Below are positions 26,405-39,340 of a stretch of DNA of 64,000 bases, in pieces. The notes beneath the pieces are model-generated. The model was not told where the DNA came from. It saw nothing but the letters and a program-made list of their open reading frames with translations, and searched no databases. The stretch's first letter is position 1. Every line of letters starts with the position of its first letter. This stretch comes from Formicarius rufipectus. Lineage: Eukaryota; Chordata; Aves; Passeriformes; Formicariidae. Where the stretch lies: the NCBI GenBank assembly GCA_013399695.1, contig VXAU01001833.1, forward strand, positions 248,001 to 312,000, read 5' to 3'. A program made the position numbers and the translations under genes.

Positions 26405-29400
26405 CTAGTGTCATACATGAGAATACATAGCAGTTAATAGACAAATAATAATAACCATTAAAAAACCCAACACTTAGCATTTTCTGGCAATTCAAATGTA
26501 GTTTGAAATGACACAGAGAGAAAAAAACATACAGAACATGCACTTACAGAACTACAAGGCTTGGTTCTGTTTACTCAATACAAGAGAGTAATATTTTCTT
26601 TTAATTTTTTCTTTATCAATTTCAACTAACAAACACACAAGGTATGACAAAACAGCCCTCAGGAGAAGGGGGAAGGATCAAGGGTCATGGTGGACAACAA
26701 GCTGTCCAGCAGCCAGCAGTGTGCCCTTGTAAGAAAGAAGGTCAATGGAATTGTGGGGTGCATTTGGAAAAGCACTGCCAGCAGGTTGTGGAAGGTGATC
26801 CTGTCCTTCTATTCAGCCCTGCTGAGGCCACATCTGAAGTGCTGTGTCCAGTTCTGGGCTCCTCAGTACAAGAGAGACATCAAGCTCCTGGAATGGGTCC
26901 AACAGAGGGTGACAAAGATGATTAAGAGACTGGAGCATCTCTCAAGGCTGAGGGAGCTGGGCCCCGTTCAGCCTCGAGAGGAGACGACTGAGAGGGGATG
27001 TCATCAATGTCTGTAAGTACCTGAAGGTGAGGTGCTGAGAGGATGGACCCAGGTTCTTCTCAGGGGTGCCAAGCAATAGAACAAGAGTGAGGAAAAACTG
27101 GAACAGGTTGCCCTGAGAGGTTGCCGTCTCCCACACCGGAGATACTCAAGAACCATCTGGATACAGGATTGTGTCATGTGCTCTAAGATGACCCTACTTG
27201 GGCAGGGAGGTTGAACCAGATGATCCTACCACTGGTCCCTTCCAACCATTCTATGATTTTAAGGCAAAGCCAGTGCCATTCATAAGTAGGTAGGTATGCA
27301 GATGCCTTGGGAAGTTACATGTTAGTGTTTTAGTCTTAACGGTAAACCCAGCTAGAAATGGTGCAGTTGGAATTATCTTTCTACCTCTCTGCACAAACAA
27401 GAATGATTGCAGCTACATCTTACTCATGTACCATCCCACTTTCTAGAATCATCTGGGAGTCTTTTTCCCCATTTTCTACTCTCACGGAAGGTGGAGATAG
27501 CCATGATCCATGAACTCTCTGGGGTTTCCTCATGAATTACAAGATTGTGGGCTTTTTTCAGTCTTTCCTTATGGCGCTTGGGTTTCTTAGACAATGAGGG
27601 AGAACCGTTTGGAGGTGAAAGATGCAGACCAGTTTTACCAACACATGCACCAGGAGCTGTGCAAACCCCTTCAGATCAAACATGGATGCCAGCAATAGCA
27701 GGCATTGGATGACTCAGGTAACACCCTTTCCACCAATGCACTGGAATGGCACTGAGAGACACAACTATATCGTATTTCAGTCATGCTGAGAAAATACTCA
27801 ATTCCTCCTGACCACAGGTAAGGCAGAATAGCTGCAGTCATTTTCCCTCATTGGTTAGATCTCAAAAAAATGTTAACATACTTGTTTCCAGGTTTAAAAC
27901 ATTTTTAACACAATGTGCTATTTACAACTGCACAAGAAGAAATGAAAAATCCATTCCAGAAGAGGGCTAACTTATGAACTCCACTTTTCATGTGAGTGGA
28001 TTTTATATCAATGAAAAGCATCTACTCAGTACCAAAAGCCTGTCTCACCACTGCAAATTGAAGTGACCATGGCAGAGAAAGGAGTTGCTTTGTATTCTCA
28101 AAGAATGATGGTTCTTCTCATTCTGTCCAACACATCTGCCCCAAGAGGGCTTTGCTCACTTGCTTCTTATACAGTTCTCTTCAATATCCAGCTCAGTTTC
28201 CTTATATAAACCCTTTGTCTTGAGACCAGCTTGATTGGTCTCCAAGAACTCTCCAAGAACTGTCACCAGTATTTTCAGGAACCAGGCTGTTAAACTTATA
28301 TATTGAAATTACAAGAATAAGTTCTCACTAGGGAAGGGGTTTAGTGATCTTGTTATTTGAATAACTGAAAAACAGCAGAAATTTTCCATTTTCAAAAAAA
28401 GATGTATTCACTTAACATTAATTTTCCCATAAGGACAGCACAGAATACCGAAAAAAATATATAAGGGAAGAAGAAAATAAAACCAAGGTATTGAAGATGG
28501 CAGAGTACTGAGAGAATGGAAGCAGAACTGAAAAGAGAAAACACATCTGGCAAAAAACAAAAGAAAGGGGGAAAAAAGAAAAAAAATACAGTCAAAAGCA
28601 AAGAAACTGAACATGAAACATACAATAGTTCTGACTGCCTTGGGGAAATTGGAAGAAAATTAGCCCTCTATCCTACTGTGATTTAATAGAGGTTTCTGTC
28701 TCCTGAGGGGTCCTCAGTTTTTATGAGATTTTTATGATTATAAGGAGAAACTGCATGAATATTCATTTTGTGCCTACTAAAAAGAAAAATCTTCCCCTGT
28801 ATTTTCTGAAGAAAGAAAACTTGAAATATTTGGTTGAATTTAATATATTTACCTGCATAAAAGTACCTCTATAAGAAATGGTAGAGTGAATATTTTCATT
28901 CTAATTTGGCTGAGAGTTTTAAAGTACAATGGTATTTACTTACAGTCCTGAGGACAAGACTGTGAGCTTCCAGGTTCTATCTTCATATATTCTGATTTCA
29001 ATACCTTCACTTTTCTGTTCAGTTTCAAAAAGCTCAGCTGTTATTCAAAAAGATTCTGAGCTCTAAAGGATTAAGCATGAAATGCTGATTTTTGTCTTAT
29101 GTCACCCATGATAATGTAGGTTCCCAGTTTAATTTGGAAATACCAGTTAAACCAAGTCTTATAAAACCATATTTCTTCTGCTTTGTTTCCAGTTCACCTC
29201 TTAAGTAACACAAATCTGAAACCATCTTCGAAGAAAAAATATTTTAAAATGTAAAGAAAATACATTAAGTGTCTTTTTCTTCATTGCAATGGCTCCCTCT
29301 GCAGCCGTTAATAATACTTTCAGTTTAAACAAAAAGAACCACTGATTGCTTTGTCCCTGTTTCTAACACAGGATTGCCATTTTAGCAGCAAAATGGAGGT

Positions 29401-31144
29401 ACAGCATCTACTCCAGACATCCTGGAAATAGCAAGGGGAAAAGAATAGTATTCTTAGAATAAAAAGAGTAATATATTGAGTTAAATGCATCAAGTCTTGA
29501 AGTGCGATATCAACTGCATTACTTCTATATTTTCATTAAAATAAGGAATCCGTTTTCATCAGTTATACCTTTGCCCTTCTTCAATTTCTTATTGCATCTT
29601 TATCCATTCTATTTCTTCCATTTTCTTTACATTCTCTTCCCCTTTTTACTTCTTAATCTCTTTCCTCTAGCATTAGCCTCACCGCCTCTTCTTTCTTCGC
29701 ATTATCTTCCTTTAATCTTTTCTTAAAACCTTCAAAGTGTACACAACATTGAAATTTTTCCTGGTTCCTTCAGGGATTCCTGCCATAGCGAGGTGCCACT
29801 CAAGAATCATTCCTGAACACTCGTGAAACAGATGAAAGTGGAAGCGTTTCCTGCTAAACAGGCATTTAGACAAACACCATCAGCAAGGAAGATCTGCCTA
29901 TTCATTGTAAGCACAAGAACCTTGTTGACAGAAAGTAACCAAGTCAAAAATATCAATACATTTGAACTCATCAAGATCCTTATCGCTTGACTGTGAATTA
30001 TGTTTGCTCTGGGAGAGGTATGTGGTATTGAATTGAGATGAGCACCCTTTTGCTGCTTCAAAAGCATGCTGAAATAAAAAGCAGATCAACAAGAAACACA
30101 GTAAAGATAATGCAACACACTGTTTTCAGCAACACATTCTGGGCCATGGGACTATAATTTGACAACTTCATGTGTTATGCAGAGGTAGACAGAGCCCTGT
30201 GTGGCTGTGTCCCTCCAGAACTGCAGGGTTCCACACAGCATGACATGCTCTTCACTCCTTGCCCAGAGGTCATGCAATGGAAGCACAAGCCTCACAACCC
30301 TGAACTGGGAGTGCAAAAGATGAACTCAAATCAGCCATGGAAACAGTAACAGCTGCTTGTCCATGTTTTGTGGGCTACTGTTCTTGAGAAAAATCCCAAG
30401 TCACATGCAGCACCACTGAAGTCAATGGGGTATGTATGCCTTTACAAACCAGATTAATTTTCTTCCTTACTCTTTGAGCTGTAACCTGCCACCCAACAAT
30501 GTCAGTTATTGAGAACAAAAATGTACTCTACAACATAATTCCACCTCCCAGATACTTGGTGCTATGCTACCTTTGCATTTTCCATTTGAAAAGATGGATC
30601 CCTCTGTGATATCTACGTATTTTGGCACACTCTGAAAATACAGAATGAACAATAAAGTATGCTATTTTAGTTTTGAAACATCACTCATAGCATGTAATTG
30701 TGCTACAAGCATGTACTCAGATGCTTGAAGGTACATCTTAAGAACTTAGAAGTACATAACTTTCTTACTGGCTAGAATGTCAAAAGAAAAAAAAAAAGAA
30801 AAAAAAAGGAAAGGGAACAACAGTGAGAATAGAATAAGCTAGGACTCCTAGTAATGAAAAGGCAAATAATCAGCCATGCTTCTGAAAATAAGAGATAAAC
30901 AAGGAGGGACCAAAAGTAAAGGCAACACAGTTTAGGAATACCTCTGATTTCTACCATATGAAACCACTTAGAAGATCACTTATGATAAGAAAAATGCATT
31001 GACAGCTAGACTGATACTTAGCAGGCTGAAGGAGTTTATTTCACTGTCACTTCTAATGCAAATGATCTACAAAAATAAAGACAAAAAAAGACCACATAAA
31101 TTCAGAATTAAATAAGCACAAACCAAGTAATTCAAGTAGCTTAC
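26405..31144 (-). other. MYO3A: MYO3A intron (4.7 kb)
   Basis: This is the phase 0 intron between VH and DID, bounded by GTAAGC (31144) and CTAG (26405). It holds a 0.6 kb CR1 3' fragment at 26645-27262, on the strand opposite to the gene. Nothing else is recognised. A/G- and T-rich low-complexity patches near 28.4-28.6 kb and 29.6-29.7 kb produce spurious hydrophobic open frames. Confidence 0.85.
26645..27262 (+). mobile_element. CR1 LINE 3' fragment with ORF2 C-terminal remnant
   Basis: About 620 bp on the plus strand ends at 'ccaaccattctatgatttt', the CR1 3' terminus. The 5' half still reads as the end of the CR1 reverse-transcriptase ORF over about 26690-26980. Typical residues such as SALLRPHLKCCVQFWAP and LLEWVQQRVTKMIK are present, then the frame degenerates. 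It is 5'-truncated and nonfunctional. It is antisense to MYO3A and ends about 240 bp from the acceptor of coding exon 2. Confidence 0.93.
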
Positions 31145-31327
31145 GTGAACAGGATCCAAAATTTTGACTGCTGCTTTGCTGCCATTTTTCTTATTTAACA
31201 CCTTGAAAACTTTTCCATACGTTCCTTTGCCAATAGTTTCAATTATTTCCCAGGTATCTGAAGGATCAGGAAAGCTATCAAATATTATTGTTTTCCCAGT
31301 CAACGGAAGCATCTCAAATGATGGTTC
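31145..31327 (-). CDS. MYO3A: MYO3A exon with start codon (kinase N-lobe, residues 1-56)
   Basis: This exon carries the start of class III myosin A, an actin motor with an N-terminal STE20-type kinase. The family acts at the tips of stereocilia and in photoreceptors. Read on the minus strand, a pyrimidine-rich tract and TAG acceptor precede position 31327. The chosen ATG is at 31312-31310 with G at -3, leaving 15 nt of exon before it. The coding part is 168 nt (56 codons) and ends at 31145 before a GTAAGC donor. It shows the opening GKTIIFDSFPDPSDTWEI, the glycine-rich loop GKGTYGKV (residues 28-35) and the ATP-binding lysine in AAVKILD (K50). The start follows human MYO3A rather than MYO3B, whose N-terminus is longer and different; this is from memory of the families. 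Reading past the donor gives unrelated residues, so the exon ends there. The 15 nt before the ATG have no in-frame stop. Very sure of the gene and exon. Confidence 0.95.
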
Positions 31328-34300
31328 CTAGGGAAAAGAGATTTCAATGTTCACTCAGTAAATGGTTAATAGCAATTGGTTTCCTATAAATGCGACGAAA
31401 AACACACATTCCGGTCTCAAACACTAGAAATGTTTTTGCATATACTGTGCATGCACAGAAAGAAAAATTAATAATACAGGTATGTGCAGTCAATACAAAT
31501 GAAGGGAAATTCAAATGAAAATCTGAACGACTTTCAGGCTTGAGAGAAGCCAGTGGAAGCTTTCCCATGCACTTCAATGAAAATATAATGTCACTCTGGG
31601 ATTTTGGAAGGGCAGAAGAACAAAAGTCAAGTTCACAAAATCCCAAAGAATTTGGCTCTGTTACCAAGAATCAGGTAAGAAGAGGGAAAAAAAACCCACA
31701 AAACAAAAACATCTTAAATAGTAGCATTAGGTTCATTCAAATTCTTACAGCCAACAATCAGTTTTATAATCCTGCTCTTAGAATTTGAATTATAATATAC
31801 ATGCCATAAGGCCAAGCAGATCAAAGTGGCAGATCTCTTCACAATACTATGGGTCTTCTGACAGTCAACCATTCACAGTCATGGAAAACGTGTTTACCAA
31901 TGGACATTCATTAACAACCGGTTTACGTACTACGGGTAAAGGAAACACCTTTTACAATGATGGAATTGTATCCTCACTTACCAGGTTACACCTATGCCCT
32001 GGTTGATTACAATTCACTTACACCAGGAGACCTGCAGCAGTCTGTTAGGTACTAAGTGCTGCAACCACCACCTTGATTTCAAGCACTGTGGGAACAAAAT
32101 GACCCAATTTTACCTGCTACAATGAAATCTCCCTCAACACTATTTCAGGTTAAGGTCAAAGTAAAGACAGAGGATTAAGATCCAGAGACACAGATGTAAT
32201 AAGTAAATCCTCAGTTTTCCATTTCAGATGAAAAATTTGCTTCTTTCTTCTGTCCAGCCCTCTCCCTGGGATTCATGTAGACTCAACTCCATCAGGACAA
32301 TGACTGCATTCTCTTCCTTAGGCATTACCCTTCCATCTCATGCCTAGTCTTTATCCATGTCTTGGGGACTTTACCACTTTCAGGAAAACCATTTCTTCCC
32401 CCCCAAAAAAAGCACAAATGAGTTACATTTTTTTGTAACTTTCTTTTTCTTTTGTCTTTAAAATAGCACTCAAACACAAGCATTTTGTTGGGGTTTTTAA
32501 TCACTTTATATATAAATGCTTTGTAATTAGCTCGTATTCAGGAATATACAAAACAATAATCAAGTTGGGGATGATAAAGGGATCAGGATTCATAAGCCCA
32601 AGACCTTGCTTTGAGGGAATTTCAAAATTTCTCTGTCTGAGCTTTAGTTTTTAGAATTGAGGCTATTTGTTTAAGGTTTTATTGGATACAAAATCTGTAA
32701 ATAGTGATTTTTTTAAAGAATAAAAAAAAAGCAAAAACCTATCAATAGGTGCCTTCACAGGTACTGAAGCATCCAAATCATACTGAAACCTGTCTGCATA
32801 CACACTATTTTCTACAGAATATGCAATTTTCCATTAAAATCTAGAGCCTGCTATGTCTCACATTGCAAAAAAACACAGGAGCTTCTGACCCAGTTTTTAG
32901 TGGGAGATATGCCGAGTAGAAGAAATGAAGATTTATCTCCTTCCCTTCAAAGACAAGCACTTAAGATGCAGGAACTCAAAGAACAGCTTCATATATTTAG
33001 CCTGTGCCAGAGCCAAGCAGGAAACTCTGATACCGTGAATCTCCAAATACGTCCCTAAGCAAACGTCCACCTCTCTGCACAGGTGTTTCACACCAAGCAG
33101 AACATTCCAAGAAAAAACATGTACCAAACCTGCAGTTTCAGACAGCTTCCCAGGCCTCACTAACCCCCTGGATACTGATAGAAAGCAGCCAAAATTCATT
33201 GACTCCCGGTATCAATTGTGTATTTGTCTGCAGGGACTGGTACAATGAGAACTGTTAAAGGGCTGAGGAAACATGGTCCTGAAGGGGCTATTTGGCTATC
33301 AGAAAAAAGTGCTAGAGAACTTGCCATATGCTTGCATTTTCCTCTGAAAAGCACACCAGTTGCACATCATCTTAAGAAAAGTCACCACATACCTCACAAG
33401 AAACTCATTCAATAGCTGTTGTACTTAGTTCAATAATCTGAGTGCTATTTCAGAAGGAATTATTCACACTAATTCTTTCTTTTGATTTACAGCTTCAAAA
33501 TCATAACCTGGATAAGTTATACTGAACACCATGTTCCCTCACTTTAACCAATTTTAAGAACAAGCCCCTCCAGATAAATTATTTAACTTCCACTTCTATT
33601 ATTAAAAATATATAGATTTATTTAAAGTGTTTGTTCTAGGTGATGAATAATGTTTTATCACATCTCAGTGAAGCTGAGAAAGCTGATAATGATTTAACCT
33701 CGTATTTCAGCAATAAACTGGACTGTCTCTGGAATATACCTGAATGCCCAGCCAACTGCATATTCTATTGTATCTCTCACTGTTAAAAATTTACTTAAAA
33801 AACACCACAATTTACAAGCTGATCCAAACCTGTAAGCTGGGAATATATCCTGAAACCACTAGGAAAAAACCCTTTACAATACTTCTGTCATGCTCAGTAT
33901 GACAGTTTACTCAACTTCTGCTCAAATTTTGGCTAACCTGGCACCTGGTAAGACCTGATGGATGCTGGGAGCAGTGTCAGTAGTTCAAAGCAAGAACACT
34001 AACTTCGCAGACAAGTGGTCTGAATAAGCTCAAGAGCCACTACACACCATCAGCAGCAAATCTGTCTCCTACTATCTTTCCTATTGCAGTTTCCTCAGAA
34101 TCTGTTAACTTACAAAAATGGTATAGGACCATCAAGATGGAGGTATAAAAAAAACAAACCTCCAAGCTGGAAGGTACAAAAGATCAGTTTACCCAAAAAG
34201 GCTCTTGAAGCAGATCCAACAGCAACTGGACTGGTGAGGCTCCCCTGCTCCTTTTTGTGATGCAGGGGACACCTCCACCTTGACTGTGGAGAAGGGATAA

Positions 34301-34641
34301 GCAGTCTCTTACCCCCAGTGAGGTTTTGTTCTTTCGGTTTTGCTCAAAAGTGCATGAGTTAAGAGTTATGGGTTATAAGTTATGAAATCTTATGGCTTGA
34401 TTGGTGACTAAATGAATTCAAGTGATGGACTGACCTGGTCAAAAGGGGATTGAGCCCCTGTTTGTCGTGTTTATTACAGTTCTTAATGAGTTCATAAAAT
34501 AAAATATAAATCACAGAGTACACTGACCTGTAAATTTGAGAGAGCCAAGCAGACTGTGACACTTACAATTAATAAATTCAGGGTACTTGGGGCAGGGAAA
34601 AATAGATTTGTACTTCCAAGACAACAAACCAGTGTGGTTCA

Positions 34642-34747
34642 GGTTTGTTTGTTTGGGTTTTTTTGTTTGTTTGGGGTTTTGTTTTTGTTTTGTTTGTTTT
34701 GGGGGGGTTTTGGTTCATTGGTTGGGTTTTTTTTTGTTTTGTTTTTC
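34642..34747 (+). repeat. T/G-rich tract with G runs
   Basis: GTTT and GGTTT units with runs of three, four and seven G, about 106 bp long. It is in the probable 5' intron of MYO3A. It gives rise to spurious Phe/Gly-rich open frames. Confidence 0.9.
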
Positions 34748-35790
34748 CTCTGAGAGGGATCTGGTATGAGTTTAAGAACAAACTGGGTGAGAATTCTTGT
34801 GGACTAGTCGTATGTGACTTTTTCCTTCACATCAAACATGCATACGCCTATGCAGCAGACCTCAGGCCACATATTGGAGATTCCCAGAGATGGCCTGTTC
34901 AGCACCTGTGCTGGCAGACCAGAACCTACTGAGTTTGGGAAGAGGAAGACTCATTAAAAACAGTGTATCTCTTGTGGGCTATCTGATGGCTGCAAAGGAG
35001 ATTCAATTAAGCACATTTATCACACCCAAAACTTCAGACACAAACCAATTGCGTTGTGAAGGGCTTTACAGTCAAGGCCACAGAGCATTTACAAACACAG
35101 TCAAGTGGGAATAAGCAATACATTTTCCTTATAGGTTTGTGTTGAAAGCACAATGGAGCCTGAATTTCACATAGAATATTACATGTTAATCCAGTATTTT
35201 TACTATTGCTTCACACCACCAAAGTGTGCAACTTCTCTCTAAATCTTCCCTCCCAAGTTTCTGAATGGACCTTCATCTCACTTGGATGAAAATAAATCCA
35301 TTTTCTCCATAAGGAGCTAATAAAACAAGAGAGGCACCTTGACTCATGCTATTGATCTTTCTTCACAAAGGGAGCTTACATGATTAGCAAAGCAGACACC
35401 CATTCATATACAAATACAATGACTCCAGCCTTTAAGCTCCCAGCAGCATCTCGTCTCCTGGCTACCACAATTTTCTGGTCTTGAAAACTAGAACCAGAAC
35501 TACTGAGGTTGTCTATTGTTTATTTATCACTCTTTCCTTATCATTGCAAACACTACTTGTTTAACCAGATAGCTCCTGCACACACCACACCCTGTAATTT
35601 GCCAGACATCTTCACACGTGTCATGACTGGCAGATGTCAGGTGTCAGGAACACAAGCTTACATTGCCTATCAGGTCTGCTACCTCTCTGGACGTAACACT
35701 TGCACTCCTTCAAATTGTGAAACTTAAACCTCTTGCCCAAGAGATGCCACAAAAACCGATCACCATAACCACCCCTCCCCCACTTCCCTC

Positions 35791-35938
35791 ACAAAACAAA
35801 ACAAAAAAACTCAACCAACCAAATTTAAAAAAAAAAAAAAACCAAACAAAACACACAACAAAAAAACCAAAACAAAACAAAAAACCAACCAAACAAAAAA
35901 ACCCAAACAACCAAAAACCAAAACAAACAAAAAAAAAT
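35791..35938 (-). repeat. A/C-rich tract
   Basis: About 148 bp of AAAC, AACC and poly-A units, roughly the reverse complement in character of the tract at 34.6-34.7 kb, 1.04 kb away. It gives rise to spurious Lys/Asn/Pro-rich frames. Confidence 0.9.
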
Positions 35939-38834
35939 CTCATCTTTATTATCTTTATCCAGTATCTAATTTAGAAGTTCTTTGGTCTGTTACTGATCAC
36001 AAGGCACAATAAGGCCTTGAAATACTTGATGCAATGGCACAATAAAATCCCAAAACACATTTATTCTTATTTCATGAGTTTATGTCAGACTGACAAGTAC
36101 TTCATAAGAAAGTTAAAGGTTGCTGCATGGAATTCTGAAAATAAGCCAAGAGCATGAGGCTACAATATGCCCTTCATCATACTAGCACCTGGAAATTTCT
36201 GGTTAAATGTTAAAATAATTTGATTATTCAACTAAGAACATGAATTGCAGCTCAGATTCTCAGTTAGTATAAATGTAGCTGTAATTAGTAATTTATGCAT
36301 TATTTTATCAATCATTCAAGAATCATTTTGCTCTGGAAATTCCAGTATCACTTCTATTTAATTCTGGGGGAGTTTTTGGCTGCTGATTTCAATGATGATA
36401 CAACCTATATTTGAATGAGATCTATACTCAAATCTAAGATCACTGTGAGCACATTATCTAGCTTGGCAATTAGTTAAAGAAAAGTATCTGGAACACAGGA
36501 GGGTGGGTTTTTTACTTCATTTGTCAAAAGTTGAATGCACTTCGCATCATAACTTCACTCTAAAACAACTTTGCATAATTACATAATTTTTGTACTTGTC
36601 TATCTGAATTATCCTCTTTGATTGCACATCAGTTTCCTTACTACTTTCCATTCCATATATTCCTCAGTGTTTTCCAAAAACTAAACAATTGCCCTTCCCG
36701 ACTGCAAGAAACTTTTCAGAGAGGAAAAAAAAATTAAAAAAAATCATCTCTTTAGCCCCAGTTATGGTAGATGAAGAGTAAAAATCAAAAACTTTTCTAA
36801 TAGTCCATTTCCTTCACTGTTGTATGCTTACATGAGTAAGAAAGACACAAGTCACATCAACTTAGCTGGGCTTCACCTAAGTTGATGTATAGAATACACC
36901 TATTGGAACCTAAGCTTGATGCTATAATTCCCTTTTAGTCAAAGAAATCAAAAATTGATTCACCTGATCTGCTTAGTATCTACCTTAGCAAAAGCCAGAT
37001 CAGTGTCCAGACTGTTGATTCTACTGCTAAATTTCCACTGACTACAAGACAAATTCAGTCATACATGCTCAGTTGCAGACGTGTTACATGAAATGCATTC
37101 TATCCTACTTAAAAGCTGGACACAAAGAGTTATAGCTTGACAACTGACAAAATTAATATTAGCCCTAAGCTACAGTCAGAAAAACTGCAAGCTAGCCACA
37201 TCTCATCACCTGAAAGTTGTCAGGCAACTTGGTCACTGTTTGATGATGTATAGAAAAGGCAAGCACCATGCAATAACATTGCCAAGCAAACTTCGAATAC
37301 AGCAACCAAACCCTAAATTAATGCAAATGCAGAAATAAATGGTTACTTAAAGCATTTGGAGGCAAAAAGTGCTGATAAATTTAATTTAGTATCAGAAAAT
37401 ATATTTCCTGGGCACAATTCAAAGTATAGATGTCAATCTTAGGGCTATTCAAGGAAGAAATTTTTCCAATTTTGAGGCCACTTTTTAGTGTTTCCTCTCT
37501 TAAAGGCTGTTTCTAAAAACACTTCTTCTCTTTGCTGCCTGTTACCCAGCGACAACTTTCCCAACAAAGCAAGACAGCATTCAGAGACACTTGATGCCTC
37601 TGGACTCCTTGACCTTTGTAAAACTTCTACATGCAGCAGAGAAACAGAACTATGTGGTATCAGTACCTGATCTCCTTCTACTGATAAATGCATATTGGGT
37701 GTCCACACTGATATTTCATCTGCTGATTATTATTCAGCTGATCTTGACATTTTGACTTGCTGCACACTGAAATGGCCAGCCAGGCTCATGGGAAGCTCCA
37801 GCTCTTCACTCTCTGAACATTCTCAGGGGGCATGGATGTAAGAGATCTACTTCGGTGTTAGGTTCCACCTTGGTTTTCTTCCATTCCCCACCATGTACCA
37901 CAACAGTCCAAGTCCCACTGCATGCTGAGGTTTACAGTTCTCAGGAAATTCCATTGGAAGAGGTTGTGTTTTTTTAAGCAACAGGTTAAAGAATCAGCAA
38001 GGGCTTTCAGCATTTGATATAATCACATGCATAGGGGCTACCCACTTGATGACAATCCTTCAGTGTTTAAACACGACACCAGTACAGGACCCCAACTTTT
38101 AAGACAACCTTTAGTTAAAGAAAGAGGTTATGAAAATAACATATAAACAAAATGTTAAATTTAATTACTGTAGTCAATTCTAAAAGCTCCAATTTGAGAG
38201 CTAAAGATTTTTGTCCTAATTGTCATCCAATTGACAACATTTATGCAGGGGTATTACAATCATGAAAACAAGATTAATAACAGAAAAGGGAATGGCTCAT
38301 TACCAAATTGTATTTGGACTTTGTGCCACCAGAAGTAACGAACTGACATTACTAATCCATGAACTGAATAATATCCAACTCATTTTGTGGCTCCCAGAAG
38401 AGAGGCACTGCAAGTGATGAGAATAATTTTTAATGACTAAACTCTAGATCAATATATTAGCACATAACTTAGCTTTCAAAGCTAAAGCATCACTCAATTT
38501 TCCTATTTTAACACAGTAAAACTCTATAAGGACATAAAAATCAATATGGTGTGGCCTCACACATTACCAATTTCTGTACCAAATGAGTTTTGTCAGAGTG
38601 GTGGTATTATTAAGGTGGTATAGTAATTTGATTGCAAGATAAGGAAGGCACTACAGACAGCAAGCAAATTCGCTAGTACTTAGCATTAGGAGGGGAGAAG
38701 CCGCGGGGTGTGCGCGTACGGCGGGGCGCTGTGGGCACGGTGTGAATTCAGCGTGTGCCGATGCCGCTGTCACGCCACGGTCCCCGGGCGGGCAGCGCTG
38801 TGCCCCTCCCGCCTGCTCCGCACGCGTTCCTTAC

Positions 38835-39340
38835 CCACAAACTCACACACACGCGCAAAAACAAAAGCAGGGTAGAGACAAGCAGTATTCGCCTCAGCGA
38901 GAAACCGCACGGGGCCACCCAGCCCCCTCACATGCCCTAGTGCCGGCACCTCCCGCCCGACGAGCCCCCGCCTGCCCGTCCCGTCCCGTCACCGCGCCAC
39001 CCCCGGGGGCCTCCCCGAAGCCCCTCGGCGAGGCGTGGCCGGCGGGCAACGCGACTCGCCGAGGAGTCCCTGCTCCGCTCCCGGGTCTCCCTCGTCTGCC
39101 CAGCCCGCCGCTGCCCGGCCGGGGATTACCCGCAGCGGAACCTCCGGGCCCCGCAGAGCCAGCCCCGCCGAGGGGGCTGCGGCGGCGCCACCGCCCGCGG
39201 CCGTGCCTCGGGTTCGCCCTCCTCCTCCTCCCGCTGCGGACGGCCCCGGCCCGGCTGGGGGCCCGCCTCGGGGTCACGGCGGATGAGCGCTTTGCCCCGA
39301 TAATCCCCCGCAGGCGCCGGCAAAGCCGGGAAGGCTCGGC
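38835..39340 (-). other. MYO3A: Candidate noncoding first exon of MYO3A (3' end at a splice donor)
   Basis: On the minus strand the sequence TGG followed by GTAAGG gives a good splice donor, so an exon would end at 38835 near the left edge of the CpG island. The start given is arbitrary, placed just downstream of the GC-box palindrome. A competing weaker donor, GTGAGT, occurs at 38846-38841. This is inference from signal alone; transcript data would decide it. Confidence 0.2.

Larger units (their letters stand above)
31328..38690 (-). other. MYO3A: Probable 5' intron of MYO3A between promoter and start-codon exon
   Basis: The start-codon exon begins at a splice acceptor, so at least one upstream exon must exist. 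If transcription starts in the CpG island at about 39 kb, this whole stretch is intron. I cannot identify further noncoding exons by eye. It is AT-rich, with a T/G-rich tract (34642-34747) and an A/C-rich tract (35791-35938) in opposite orientation. No protein-coding gene is recognised. Confidence 0.55.

Noticed and set aside
26687..27016. 109-codon frame with reverse-transcriptase-like residues
   Set aside because: It is the decayed end of CR1 ORF2 and is annotated as part of that LINE fragment.
31067..31144. Continuation of the first kinase frame past the donor
   Set aside because: Intron read-through: the GTAAGC donor and the in-frame join to DIDEE in the next exon are decisive.
34556..34932. 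Phe/Gly-rich hydrophobic frames that look like membrane segments
   Set aside because: Translation of the T/G-rich tract in several frames.
35663..35974. 103-codon Lys/Asn/Pro-rich frame
   Set aside because: Translation of the A/C-rich tract.
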